Notes: generated by a model from the sequence alone, not told the origin. A stretch of 7,852 bases of DNA from JBDIAR01 sp039812545 (GCA_039812545.1 JBDIAR010000158.1:1-7852), one strand, 5' to 3'; positions 1 to 5,973 are shown, counted from the first letter of the stretch. Translations and numbers: made by a program.

Positions 1-272
1 GCTTTCCTGGTGCGTGGCGGTGCAGATGCAGCACTGGCCCCGGCGCGGGAAGCTCGCCGCGCGTGGGGAGGACGCACGGTGTCCACCTCCCGTCGAAGAG
101 CTGCAAGGGGCAACGAGTCACTTCACTCGCTGGCTGCGCCTCACGCATGCCCACGTCCAGTGCCTACTGGGGCCGGGTGCTGTTTGCAGGCCGAGGCAGA
201 GACCCCCATTGGGCCCGCGGGTTGGGGGCTCATCACCACACGGAAGGGGCGGTCCGCGTTCGGAAGAGGCCG
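1..272. other. Stretch without a supportable gene
   Basis: No reading frame here has a convincing start, ribosome site or recognisable motif. The longest open frames run forward through the terminator and into the antisense of the ATPase gene, and their translations are Arg/Ala/Gly-rich low-complexity sequence typical of chance frames in GC-rich DNA. I see no tRNA cloverleaf, transposase fragment or tandem repeat. The only structures are the short hairpin at 199-231 and a weak 6-bp dyad at 43-62 (GCGCGG/CCGCGC). It may be an intergenic stretch downstream of the copper operon, or the decayed end of a neighbouring gene cut by the window edge. Confidence 0.55.
199..231. repeat. Short imperfect hairpin, possible secondary terminator
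   Basis: GAG-A-CCCCCA at 199-208 can pair with TGGGGG-CTC at 223-231, giving nine base pairs with one bulged A. The loop carries the palindrome CCCGCGGG at 214-221. No T-run follows on either strand. It lies beyond the strong terminator at 273-311 for transcripts coming from the right, so it could be a back-up terminator. GC-rich DNA makes chance pairing of this size common. Confidence 0.25.
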
Positions 273-311
273 AAGTGCTGAGGGCGGCCACGAGGACCGC
301 CCTCAGCACTT
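273..311 (-). terminator. Strong intrinsic terminator of the copper operon
   Basis: AAGTGCTGAGGGCGG at 273-287 is the exact reverse complement of 297-311, leaving a 9-base loop at 288-296. The perfect 15-bp GC-rich stem sits 18 bases past the ATPase stop codon, where an operon terminator is expected. On the minus strand the stem ends in CTT followed by CGGCCTCTTCC, so the U-tract is poor. On the plus strand it is followed by CCTTGTCT. It may work in both directions. Weak U-tracts are common for actinobacterial hairpin terminators. Confidence 0.85.
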
Positions 312-329
312 CCTTGTCTATGGGTGGGG

Positions 330-2696
330 TCAGCTGATCCGTTCGGCGCGCAGTCGGAGGGCGTTGAGGATGACGCTGACGCTCGAGAGCGCCATGGCGG
401 CGGCGGCGATGATCGGGGAGAGCAGGAGCCCGAAGAACGGGTAGAGCACGCCTGCGGCGACCGGGATGCCGGCGACGTTGTAGATGAAGGCGAAGGTGAG
501 GTTCTGTCGGATGTTGCGCATGGTCTTCTCGGAGAGTCGTCGTGCGCGGACGATGCCGGTGAGGTCTCCTCGTAGGAGGGTCACTCCTGCGCTCTCCATG
601 GCGACGTCGGTGCCGGAGCCCATCGCGATGCCGACGTCTGCTGCGGCCAGGGCGGGGGCGTCGTTGATCCCGTCCCCGGCCATCGCCACGACCTTGCCTG
701 CCTCACGCAGGCGCTTGACCACGTCGCTCTTGTGGTCGGGCAGCACCTCGGCCTCGACGGTGTCGATCCCCAGCGATCGGGCGACGGCCTGGGCGGTCAC
801 GCGGTTGTCGCCTGTGAGCATGACGACCTCCAGGCCTTCGGCCTTCAACGCTTGGAGGGCTTGGGGGGTGGTCTCCTTGACCGGGTCGGCGATCGCGAAG
901 AGCGCGGCCGGTTCGTCGTCCAGGGCCATGTAGATCACGGTCGCGCCGTCTGCCCGGAGCTCGTCTGCTCGCTGGGACCAGGTGTCGGTGTCGATCCCGA
1001 GCGAGCCAAGGAACTGGGAGCTGCCCAGGGCAACCCGCTGGCCGTCGACGGTGCCGACGACGCCCTTGCCGACCGGTGAGTCGAAGTCGGCGACCGGGGG
1101 GAGGTTGATGCCTGCCTCTTCGGCGGCTTCGACGATCGCCAGTGCGAGCGGGTGCTCGGAGGCGCGTTCCACGGCTGCGGCCAGGCGCAGGAGGTCCTCG
1201 CGTGAGGTGCGCTCGTTCGTGGACTCGATGTGGGTGACGGTGGGTCGCCCCTCGGTCAGGGTGCCGGTCTTGTCGACGACCAGGGTGTCGACCTTCTCCA
1301 TCCGCTCCAGCGCCTCGGCGTTCTTGATGAGCACGCCCAGGCGGGCTCCGCGTCCCACGCCGACCATGATCGACATCGGAGTGGCCAGTCCCAGGGCGCA
1401 CGGGCAGGCGATGATGAGCACGGCGACGGCGACGATCAGCGCGTGAGCGAGCTTGGGGTCCGGGCCGACGATCGCCCAGACGACGAACGCCAGGACTGCG
1501 ACGGCGATGACCGCGGGGACGAAGTAGCCCGAGACCTTGTCCGCCATCCGCTGGATGGGTGCGCGTGAACGCTGCGCGTCGGCGACCATGGCTACGATCC
1601 GCGCGAGCATGGTGTCACGGCCGACCTTGTCCGCCTGCATGACCAGGCCGCCGCTGCCGTTGATCGTGCCGCCGATCACGACGTCGCCGTCGGTCTTGGT
1701 GACCGGCATCGACTCTCCGGTGACGAGGGACTCGTCCACGGCGGATCGGCCCTCGAGGACGGTGCCGTCGACGGGGACGGCCTCGCCGGGGCGTACTCGG
1801 AGCCGGTCGCCGATCTGGACCTCCTCGAGAGAGATCTCATTCTCGGATCCGTCCTCCTCCAGCCGGCGCGCGGTCTTCGGGGTGAGGTCCAGAAGGGCCC
1901 GGATGGCTCCCGAGGTCTGCTCTCGGGCGCGCAGCTCGAGGACCTGACCGAGCAGGACGAGGGTGGTGATGACTGCTGCGGCCTCGAAGTAGACGTCCAC
2001 GGTCCCCTCCGCGCTGCGGAAGGAGTCAGGGAACGCCCCGGGCGCCAGGGTGGCGACGACGCTGAAGATCCAGGCGACGCCGGTGCCCATGGCGATGAGG
2101 GTGAACATGTTGAGGCTCCGGGCACGGATCGAGGCCCAGCCACGCTCGAAGAACGGCCATCCGCTCCAGAGCACCACCGGGGTGGCCAGGATCAGCTGGG
2201 CCCAGATCGAGGTGGTCTGGGAGATGTTCTCGTGGATCCAGGGGACGAAGTGCCGGCCCATCTCGAGGATCACCACCGGGATGGTCAGGGCGACCGCGAT
2301 CCAGAACCGCCGGGTCATGTCGGCCAGCTCCGGGCTGGGGCCGCTGTCGGCGGTGATCTCGACCGGCTCGAGGGCCATGCCGCAGATCGGGCAGGAGCCG
2401 GGGCCGGCCTGCCGGATCTCGGGGTGCATCGGGCAGGTCCACTCCCCAGCCGCCGGCTCGTCCGCCGGCTGCGGGTCGATGGTCGGTGCGGCGGACTTCT
2501 CTGCGGCGTCCTCGGTGTACGCGGTGGGGTCGCTGACGAACTTGTCGTGGCACCGGTCCGAGCAGAAGAAGAACCTCTGGCCGTCGTGTGTGGCCGTGGC
2601 GGCGGTCGCGGGATCGACGCTCATCCCGCAGACGGGGTCGGTAGCAGTGCTGCCCCCGGTCCCGTGCGGGGTGTGGTGGTGCTCGTGGCTGGCCAT
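330..2696 (-). CDS. Cu(I)-exporting P1B-1-type ATPase with YHS and heavy-metal-binding N-terminal domains
   Basis: This is a 788-residue inner-membrane pump that couples ATP hydrolysis to metal export from the cytoplasm. From the N terminus: a His-rich tail (H4, H6, H7, H8, H11); a YHS domain (about 20-63; C23-G-M25, C45xxxC49-H50); a heavy-metal-binding domain (about 86-111; C88-P-M-H91 and C102xxC105-G-M); then eight predicted helices (about 130-146, 163-182, 195-215, 234-254, 391-411, 418-439, 732-752, 755-778). Catalytic motifs are intact: TGES 326-329, CPC 431-433, DKTGT 475-479 with phosphorylated D475, SEHPLA 513-518, TGDN 628-631 and GDGINDAP 674-681. CPC plus Y739-N740 in helix 7 and M768xxSS772 in helix 8 is the Cu(I)-selective P1B-1 signature. 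The usual CxxC HMA domain is absent. The ATG at 2696 is preferred over an in-frame GTG at 2720 because AGGAG lies six bases before it and nothing precedes the GTG. It is the last gene of the minus-strand operon, just before the terminator. Silver could also be a substrate. Confidence 0.96.
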   Translation of the reverse strand: MASHEHHHTPHGTGGSTATDPVCGMSVDPATAATATHDGQRFFFCSDRCHDKFVSDPTAYTEDAAEKSAAPTIDPQPADEPAAGEWTCPMHPEIRQAGPGSCPICGMALEPVEITADSGPSPELADMTRRFWIAVALTIPVVILEMGRHFVPWIHENISQTTSIWAQLILATPVVLWSGWPFFERGWASIRARSLNMFTLIAMGTGVAWIFSVVATLAPGAFPDSFRSAEGTVDVYFEAAAVITTLVLLGQVLELRAREQTSGAIRALLDLTPKTARRLEEDGSENEISLEEVQIGDRLRVRPGEAVPVDGTVLEGRSAVDESLVTGESMPVTKTDGDVVIGGTINGSGGLVMQADKVGRDTMLARIVAMVADAQRSRAPIQRMADKVSGYFVPAVIAVAVLAFVVWAIVGPDPKLAHALIVAVAVLIIACPCALGLATPMSIMVGVGRGARLGVLIKNAEALERMEKVDTLVVDKTGTLTEGRPTVTHIESTNERTSREDLLRLAAAVERASEHPLALAIVEAAEEAGINLPPVADFDSPVGKGVVGTVDGQRVALGSSQFLGSLGIDTDTWSQRADELRADGATVIYMALDDEPAALFAIADPVKETTPQALQALKAEGLEVVMLTGDNRVTAQAVARSLGIDTVEAEVLPDHKSDVVKRLREAGKVVAMAGDGINDAPALAAADVGIAMGSGTDVAMESAGVTLLRGDLTGIVRARRLSEKTMRNIRQNLTFAFIYNVAGIPVAAGVLYPFFGLLLSPIIAAAAMALSSVSVILNALRLRAERIS

Positions 2697-2702
2697 GTGC
2701 TG

Positions 2703-2707
2703 CTCCT
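2703..2707 (-). promoter_or_regulatory. Ribosome binding site that sets the ATPase start
   Basis: On the minus strand AGGAG lies six bases before the ATG at 2696. It falls downstream of the in-frame GTG at 2720, which has no such site, so the protein most likely begins MASHEHHH. A 6-bp dyad GGCACC/GGTGCC (2716-2736, 9-base loop) lies just upstream and could fold in the leader; no role can be assigned. Confidence 0.7.
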
Positions 2708-2774
2708 GTGGGGTGGGCACCGGGTGGATGGGTGCCGGTCGTGTGCGGGGACGTGGAGGTTCGTGGAGGGCAGG

Positions 2775-3014
2775 TCAGCGCATCGTGGTGTCGCGCCCCA
2801 TCCAGGCCATCATCAGACCCATCATCGCCAGGCAGGCGATGGCGTAGACCACGCCGACGGCCCCAATCGCGCCGGCGGCGAGCAGGGCGCCCAGGAGCAG
2901 GAGCATGGGCAGGCACATCAGCCACATCCACCACCCGTGTCGGTGCGGGGTCGACGACGGGCCCGGGTGGGTGGTCCCGACGCGGCCTGCGGTGTGCTGC
3001 TGCTTGGAGCTCAT
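2775..3014 (-). CDS. Small Met/Cys-rich two-helix membrane protein, function unknown
   Basis: This is a 79-residue protein with a polar, His-containing N terminus (H7, H16, H24, H26) and two predicted helices (about 28-49 and 51-71). Metal-friendly residues are concentrated in and beside the helices: M30, M33, C34, M37 in the first, C61, M64, M65, M68, M69, M72 in the second, and M78 at the tail. A near-ideal ribosome site, AAGGAGG, sits five bases before the ATG, so it is a real gene despite its size. It lies 93 bases after the propeller lipoprotein gene and 78 bases before the ATPase gene, on the same strand, and is probably co-transcribed. Small membrane proteins of this sort recur in actinobacterial copper clusters. 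I do not recognise a named family with confidence. Passing metal to the pump or shielding the membrane is only a guess. Confidence 0.85.
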   Translation of the reverse strand: MSSKQQHTAGRVGTTHPGPSSTPHRHGWWMWLMCLPMLLLLGALLAAGAIGAVGVVYAIACLAMMGLMMAWMGRDTTMR

Positions 3015-3019
3015 TGCTG

Positions 3020-3026
3020 CCTCCTT
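3020..3026 (-). promoter_or_regulatory. Strong ribosome binding site of the small membrane protein gene
   Basis: On the minus strand AAGGAGG is followed by five bases and the ATG at 3014. It is the closest match to the anti-Shine-Dalgarno consensus in the window, and suggests this small protein is made in larger amounts than its neighbours. Confidence 0.75.
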
Positions 3027-3107
3027 GTCCTGATGGTGGGTGCTGCTCTTACCTCTGATCGTGGCGCTCTGCTGTGGTGCTCGTGCTGCGGGATGACGAT
3101 GATCTGG

Positions 3108-4031
3108 TCAAGATCCGTCAGGACCGAGCAGCGCCCTGGTCGTTGCGCCGAGGTCGGTGGTGGTGCTCACCGTGTCGCTGCTGACGAAGAGGACCTCGAC
3201 CGTGCCGTCGGCGCCCCTCCCGGCCCACATGGCATCGACGGCGCCGACCGACTGCGACCCGACCTTCCAGGTGTCCCCGCGGTCGGTGCTGATCGCCAGG
3301 TGACCGTCGGTGGTGCTGATCACCACGCTCTGCTCGTCGGCCCAGGAGGCGAGCACAGCGGGCTTGGGGGTGGGGATGGTGCGCCACGTCGACCCGTCGT
3401 CGGTGCTGGTGAGCAGACCCGTCTGCGTCGTGGCCAGCAGCTGCCCCGATGAGGGGGCCGACGCCAGCCACCGCGGCGGCGCAGGGATGGCGCGAGTGGT
3501 CCAGGTGCGCCCGTCGGAGGTGATGCGCAGCTGTCCGTCGAAACCGACGACCTTCGTGGGTCCTGCGGCCAACGCGTGGAAGTCAGAGCTGCCACCTCGC
3601 GAGAGCACCGACCATGACCGTCCTGCGTCGCTGGAGCGGATCAGCCCCAGCGGCTGAGGCAGGTCGGTCGCCGCGACCCCGGGATGCCCGGAGGCGTACA
3701 GGCGCCCCTCGGCGTCAGCGGCGAAGCCCATGAGGTCCATGACCGGCCCCCGGCGTCTCAGACCGTCGGGCTCGTCGACGAAGAGGCCCTCGTGGGTGGC
3801 CAGCATCAACTTGCCTGTCTGGGGCTCGCGGGCCAAGGCGTGGATGTGGGTGATGGCCGTGCCGGTCCGCGGGCTCGTGCCTGGCGCGCCCGGTGCCCCG
3901 CTTGCGCTCAACGGGCTCGGGGCGGATGCATCCCCCCGGCCTGGGTCCTGCCCGGCGCCGCAGGCAGCGGTCAGGGACACCACGGCCACGACTATCGCCA
4001 TCGCCGAGGACAGTCGCCGTGCCTGCCTCAT
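3108..4031 (-). CDS. Asp-box (BNR/sialidase-like) beta-propeller lipoprotein
   Basis: This is a 307-residue exported lipoprotein. Residues 1-23 form a signal peptide (basic MRQARR, then a hydrophobic core) ending in the lipobox TAAC with C24 as the lipid-modified cysteine, followed by a Ser/Ala/Pro/Gly-rich tether (about 25-58). The rest is repeats with Asp-box turns S-x-D-x-G-x-x-W: SSDAGRSW 133-140, a shorter SDGRTW 172-177, STDDGSTW 209-216, STDRGDTW 248-255 and a decayed copy near 291. I see none of the catalytic Arg/Tyr/Glu pattern needed to call a sialidase. It resembles the proteins databases call F510_1955-family glycosylhydrolase (recalled, not searched), with H62-I-H64 at the start of the propeller and TH-EGLF at 79-84. 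Its ATG overlaps the oxidase stop as ATGA, so translation is probably coupled; no clear ribosome site precedes it. The open frame extends upstream to 4319, but that part is antisense-like Arg/His/Pro sequence inside the oxidase gene. Its role in copper handling is unknown. Confidence 0.9.
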   Translation of the reverse strand: MRQARRLSSAMAIVVAVVSLTAACGAGQDPGRGDASAPSPLSASGAPGAPGTSPRTGTAITHIHALAREPQTGKLMLATHEGLFVDEPDGLRRRGPVMDLMGFAADAEGRLYASGHPGVAATDLPQPLGLIRSSDAGRSWSVLSRGGSSDFHALAAGPTKVVGFDGQLRITSDGRTWTTRAIPAPPRWLASAPSSGQLLATTQTGLLTSTDDGSTWRTIPTPKPAVLASWADEQSVVISTTDGHLAISTDRGDTWKVGSQSVGAVDAMWAGRGADGTVEVLFVSSDTVSTTTDLGATTRALLGPDGS

Positions 4032-5536
4032 GAGGTGTACTCGAGGGCGATCATCATGCCGGCCTCGGCGTGGTAGATGTTGTGGCAGTGGATCATCCAG
4101 CTGCCGACGTTGTCGGCATCGAGGTCGATGGCCAGGCTCTGCATGGGGGCCATGAGGACGGTGTCCTTCCGCAGCCCCGAGGGGAGCGCGAAGGTGTGGC
4201 CGTGCAGGTGCAGCGGGTGGGTCATCATCGTCTGGTTGACCGCGTTGAGCCGCAACCGTTGTCCCTCGGCGACCTCCAGTGCGTCGTTGTCGCCGAAGGG
4301 CCCCCCGTTGATCCCCCACCGGTAGGGGCTCATCGAGCCCTGCAGTCTCAGGTCCAGGGTGACGTCGGGATCCTTCTGCGGTAGCCGGGCCGCGTCCGTC
4401 GGCGTGAGCTCGGAGCCGACGAGAACGTCGCCGTGCAGCTCGACCGGGGTGACCCCGGGATCGGGGGCCGTCCCGGAGCCGGTGCGAACCAGCGCCAGGC
4501 CCTGGCCTCCGGTGGTCTTGCCGAACGGCCGCGCGACGAGCGGGAAGACTCCATCAGCGAGGGTGACGACGGCGTCGTAGCGCTCGCCCATCCCGATGTA
4601 GAGGGCGTCGACCTCCTCCGGCTGGACCGCGTAGCCGTCAGTGTGGGTCACCGACATCTGGTGGCCACCCAACGCGACGGTGAAGATGGTGTCCGACGCA
4701 GCGTTGATGAGCCGCAGGCGGATCTTCTGCCCGGGCTTGGCGGACAGGACGTCCGGGTCGCTGGGGGCCTTCCCGTTGATGAGGAACATGGGGTACTGCA
4801 CGTCACCGGCGTCCCCCCACGGCGCCGCGCCGGCGCCGCCACCGCCCATCGAGCCGTGATCCATCCCGGACATCGACCCATGGTCCATGCCGCCCATGCC
4901 TCCGGAGCTGGACGCGCCGCCGTCGCCGATGAGCTTCTTGAGCACATCGTCAGGGGTTGTCCCCGTCCCGTCGATCCAGTCGTCCAGGACCAGCACCCAT
5001 TCCTCGTCGTAGTCGCCGCGCTCGCGCGGGTCGTCGATGATCATGGGTGCGTACAGGCCACGGTCGAGCTGGACGCCGACGTGCGGGTGGTAGAAGTACG
5101 TTCCGGGATCGGGAGCGGTGAACTCGTAGACGTACTTCTGGCCCGTGGCGATGGGGTCCTGGGTCAGGCCCGGGACACCATCCGCGGCGTTGCGCAGGCG
5201 CAGTCCGTGCCAGTGGATGGTCGTCTCGTCGGGCAGCTGGTTGTCCAGGGTGACCCGCAGGAAGTCTCCGGCCTCGGCCCGGACCACGGGGCCGGGGAGG
5301 GTGTCCCCGTACGCCCACGTGGAGACCTGCCTCCCCCCGAGGTCGAGGGTTACCGGGCGTGCGGTCAGATTCTTCGTGACGGTGCGCTGCCCCGGCGAAG
5401 GGGAGGCCGGGCTCGGGGTTCCGAAGGTCCGGGTAGTGGACTCAGCGGTTCCGGCGCACGCGGACAGCGTCGCAGCCGATGCCAGGCCCAGTCCCCCGAG
5501 AAGGACATGCCGGCGGGTCAGGGGCGAAGGGGTCAT
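4028..5536 (-). CDS. Tat-exported multicopper oxidase lipoprotein
   Basis: This is a 502-residue three-cupredoxin-domain oxidase, probably a cuprous oxidase that turns Cu(I) to Cu(II) at the outer membrane face while reducing oxygen to water. T7-RR-HVLL begins a Tat signal, which suits a cofactor-loaded enzyme. The hydrophobic region ends in the lipobox LSAC with C27 as the anchor. All copper ligands are present: H108-W-H110; H150-P-H152; H440xxH443xH445; H483-C484-H485xxxH489xxxxM494, with C484, H489 and M494 at the type 1 site. A Gly/Ser/Met/His insert at about 205-240, between domains 1 and 2, contains the 7-residue unit GMDHGSM twice (216-222 and 224-230). The ATG at 5536 is chosen because GAGGAG stands seven bases before it and the Tat motif follows at once; the open frame runs 32 codons further upstream without such support. 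It lies 37 bases after the SHOCT gene and overlaps the propeller gene by four bases. Confidence 0.96.
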   Translation of the reverse strand: MTPSPLTRRHVLLGGLGLASAATLSACAGTAESTTRTFGTPSPASPSPGQRTVTKNLTARPVTLDLGGRQVSTWAYGDTLPGPVVRAEAGDFLRVTLDNQLPDETTIHWHGLRLRNAADGVPGLTQDPIATGQKYVYEFTAPDPGTYFYHPHVGVQLDRGLYAPMIIDDPRERGDYDEEWVLVLDDWIDGTGTTPDDVLKKLIGDGGASSSGGMGGMDHGSMSGMDHGSMGGGGAGAAPWGDAGDVQYPMFLINGKAPSDPDVLSAKPGQKIRLRLINAASDTIFTVALGGHQMSVTHTDGYAVQPEEVDALYIGMGERYDAVVTLADGVFPLVARPFGKTTGGQGLALVRTGSGTAPDPGVTPVELHGDVLVGSELTPTDAARLPQKDPDVTLDLRLQGSMSPYRWGINGGPFGDNDALEVAEGQRLRLNAVNQTMMTHPLHLHGHTFALPSGLRKDTVLMAPMQSLAIDLDADNVGSWMIHCHNIYHAEAGMMIALEYTS

Positions 5537-5543
5537 ACGGGGT

Positions 5544-5549
5544 CTCCTC
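5544..5549 (-). promoter_or_regulatory. Ribosome binding site that sets the oxidase start
   Basis: GAGGAG on the minus strand, seven bases before the ATG at 5536. It places the start next to the twin-arginine motif and rules against the longer open frame reaching 5632, which would overlap the SHOCT gene and bury the Tat signal. Confidence 0.75.
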
Positions 5550-5573
5550 GATGTCTCGACTGGGTTGCCGGTG

Positions 5574-5804
5574 TCAGCGGTTCTCGAGGATCCGTCGGCG
5601 GTCCTCGTACTCCTCGATCGAGATCTCGGCACGCGCCAGCGACTCGTTCAGGAGGGTCATCGGGTCAACGCGTGGTGGCTGCTGCCCCTTGCCCGCAGGG
5701 AAGAGGGAGCGCAGACCGAACGCGATCGCGACCCAGAAGGCGAGGGCAGCAACGCCCATTAGCATCCACATGCCCATGCCGCAGCTCTGGCCCCACATCA
5801 TCAT
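5574..5804 (-). CDS. Met-rich single-helix membrane protein with C-terminal SHOCT domain
   Basis: This is a 76-residue protein, the first gene of the operon. The N terminus is strikingly Met-rich: seven Met in the first 16 residues plus C8 (MMMWGQSCGMGMWMLM). It leads into one predicted helix (about 12-34). A short polar linker follows, then a SHOCT (short C-terminal) domain at about 46-75, recognisable from the D-P-x-x-x-L pattern, the A-R-A-E-I-S-x-E-E-Y core and the closing RRRIL. SHOCT domains are thought to mediate oligomerisation or protein contacts; no enzyme activity is expected. GGGAG lies six bases before the ATG. Its place at the head of a copper operon, and the external or membrane-edge Met/Cys cluster, suggest Cu(I) binding or organisation of a membrane complex, which is inference. 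Such small SHOCT proteins are common beside metal efflux genes in actinobacteria and often go unannotated. Confidence 0.88.
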   Translation of the reverse strand: MMMWGQSCGMGMWMLMGVAALAFWVAIAFGLRSLFPAGKGQQPPRVDPMTLLNESLARAEISIEEYEDRRRILENR

Positions 5805-5822
5805 GTGCTTCTCCCATCCTCA

Positions 5823-5850
5823 GGTCCGGGCGGACCGCGACGATCCGCCC
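5823..5850 (-). promoter_or_regulatory. Two overlapping inverted repeats in the operon leader
   Basis: GGTCCG-GG-CGGACC (5823-5836) is a perfect 6-bp dyad. Its right half is shared with a second dyad, GGGCGGA at 5828-5834 and TCCGCCC at 5844-5850. The two cannot form together. Both sit in the expected 5' leader of the copper operon, ending eight bases before the GGGAG ribosome site of the SHOCT gene. They could be an operator, or alternative RNA folds; chance is also possible in sequence this rich in G and C. Confidence 0.35.
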
Positions 5851-5896
5851 AGCCGTCAGATTCGCCGCGAGAACTGGCGATCTGGCATCCGCTCGA

Positions 5897-5916
5897 TTGA
5901 GATTTGACGAAGAAGT
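5897..5916. promoter_or_regulatory. Candidate response-regulator binding site (CopR-box-like tandem repeat)
   Basis: TTGAGATTT (5897-5905), two bases, then CGAAGAAGT (5908-5916) form two half-sites with an 11-base period, as expected for an OmpR-family dimer. They match 7/9 and 6/9 of the half-site TGAAGATTT that I recall for the Corynebacterium glutamicum copper regulator CopR, which controls a similar oxidase and ATPase cluster. The site stands about 93 bases before the SHOCT start and 58 bases before the regulator start, so one site could serve both directions. The two halves match each other at only 4/9 positions, so this is a suggestion rather than an identification. Confidence 0.4.
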
Positions 5917-5922
5917 CAGCGC

Positions 5923-5934
5923 TCCCCCTGGGGA
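5923..5934. promoter_or_regulatory. G/C-tract dyad resembling the core of a CsoR-type operator
   Basis: TCCCC-CT-GGGGA is a perfect 5-bp inverted repeat. Copper-sensing CsoR repressors bind A/T-flanked C-tract/G-tract dyads such as ATACCCC...GGGGTAT. Here the central tracts are present but the flanking TA/TA bases are missing, and no csoR gene lies in the window. It is a weak candidate only. Confidence 0.2.
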
Positions 5935-5973
5935 ACGGCGTGCGCTGAGGACGGGTCGGGTGACACTGGGGGC

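Larger units (their letters stand above)
5805..5973. promoter_or_regulatory. Divergent control region between copper operon and regulator genes
   Basis: These 169 bases separate the starts of the minus-strand operon (5804) and the plus-strand regulator pair (5974), so promoters for both should lie here. A patch at about 5893-5918 is less GC-rich than its surroundings and contains the tandem site at 5897-5916. Next to it are a G/C-tract dyad (5923-5934) and a 7-bp inverted repeat TCAGCGC/GCGCTGA (5916-5922 and 5942-5948). I find no convincing -10 (TANNNT) for either direction, as expected for an activator-dependent promoter, but transcription starts cannot be placed by eye. Confidence 0.7.

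Noticed and set aside
43..62. GCGCGG/CCGCGC dyad as a terminator or binding site
   Set aside because: A 6-bp GC-only arm pair is expected by chance in this composition and there is no gene end nearby to explain it.
2697..2720. GTG start eight codons upstream for the ATPase
   Set aside because: No ribosome site precedes it, whereas AGGAG lies six bases before the ATG at 2696.
3101..3115. GATCT/AGATC inverted repeat over the propeller stop codon as a terminator
   Set aside because: Only a 5-bp stem with a 5-base loop and no U-tract. The next gene follows on the same strand within 93 bases, so the operon probably continues.
2232..3452. 406-codon open frame on the plus strand
   Set aside because: It crosses three genes of the opposite strand and two intergenic gaps, has no ribosome site or motif, and has the composition of a shadow frame.
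4032..4319. N-terminal extension of the propeller lipoprotein
   Set aside because: The frame stays open upstream of 4031, but that part is Arg/His/Pro-rich sequence within the oxidase gene. A signal peptide with lipobox begins exactly at the ATG at 4029-4031.
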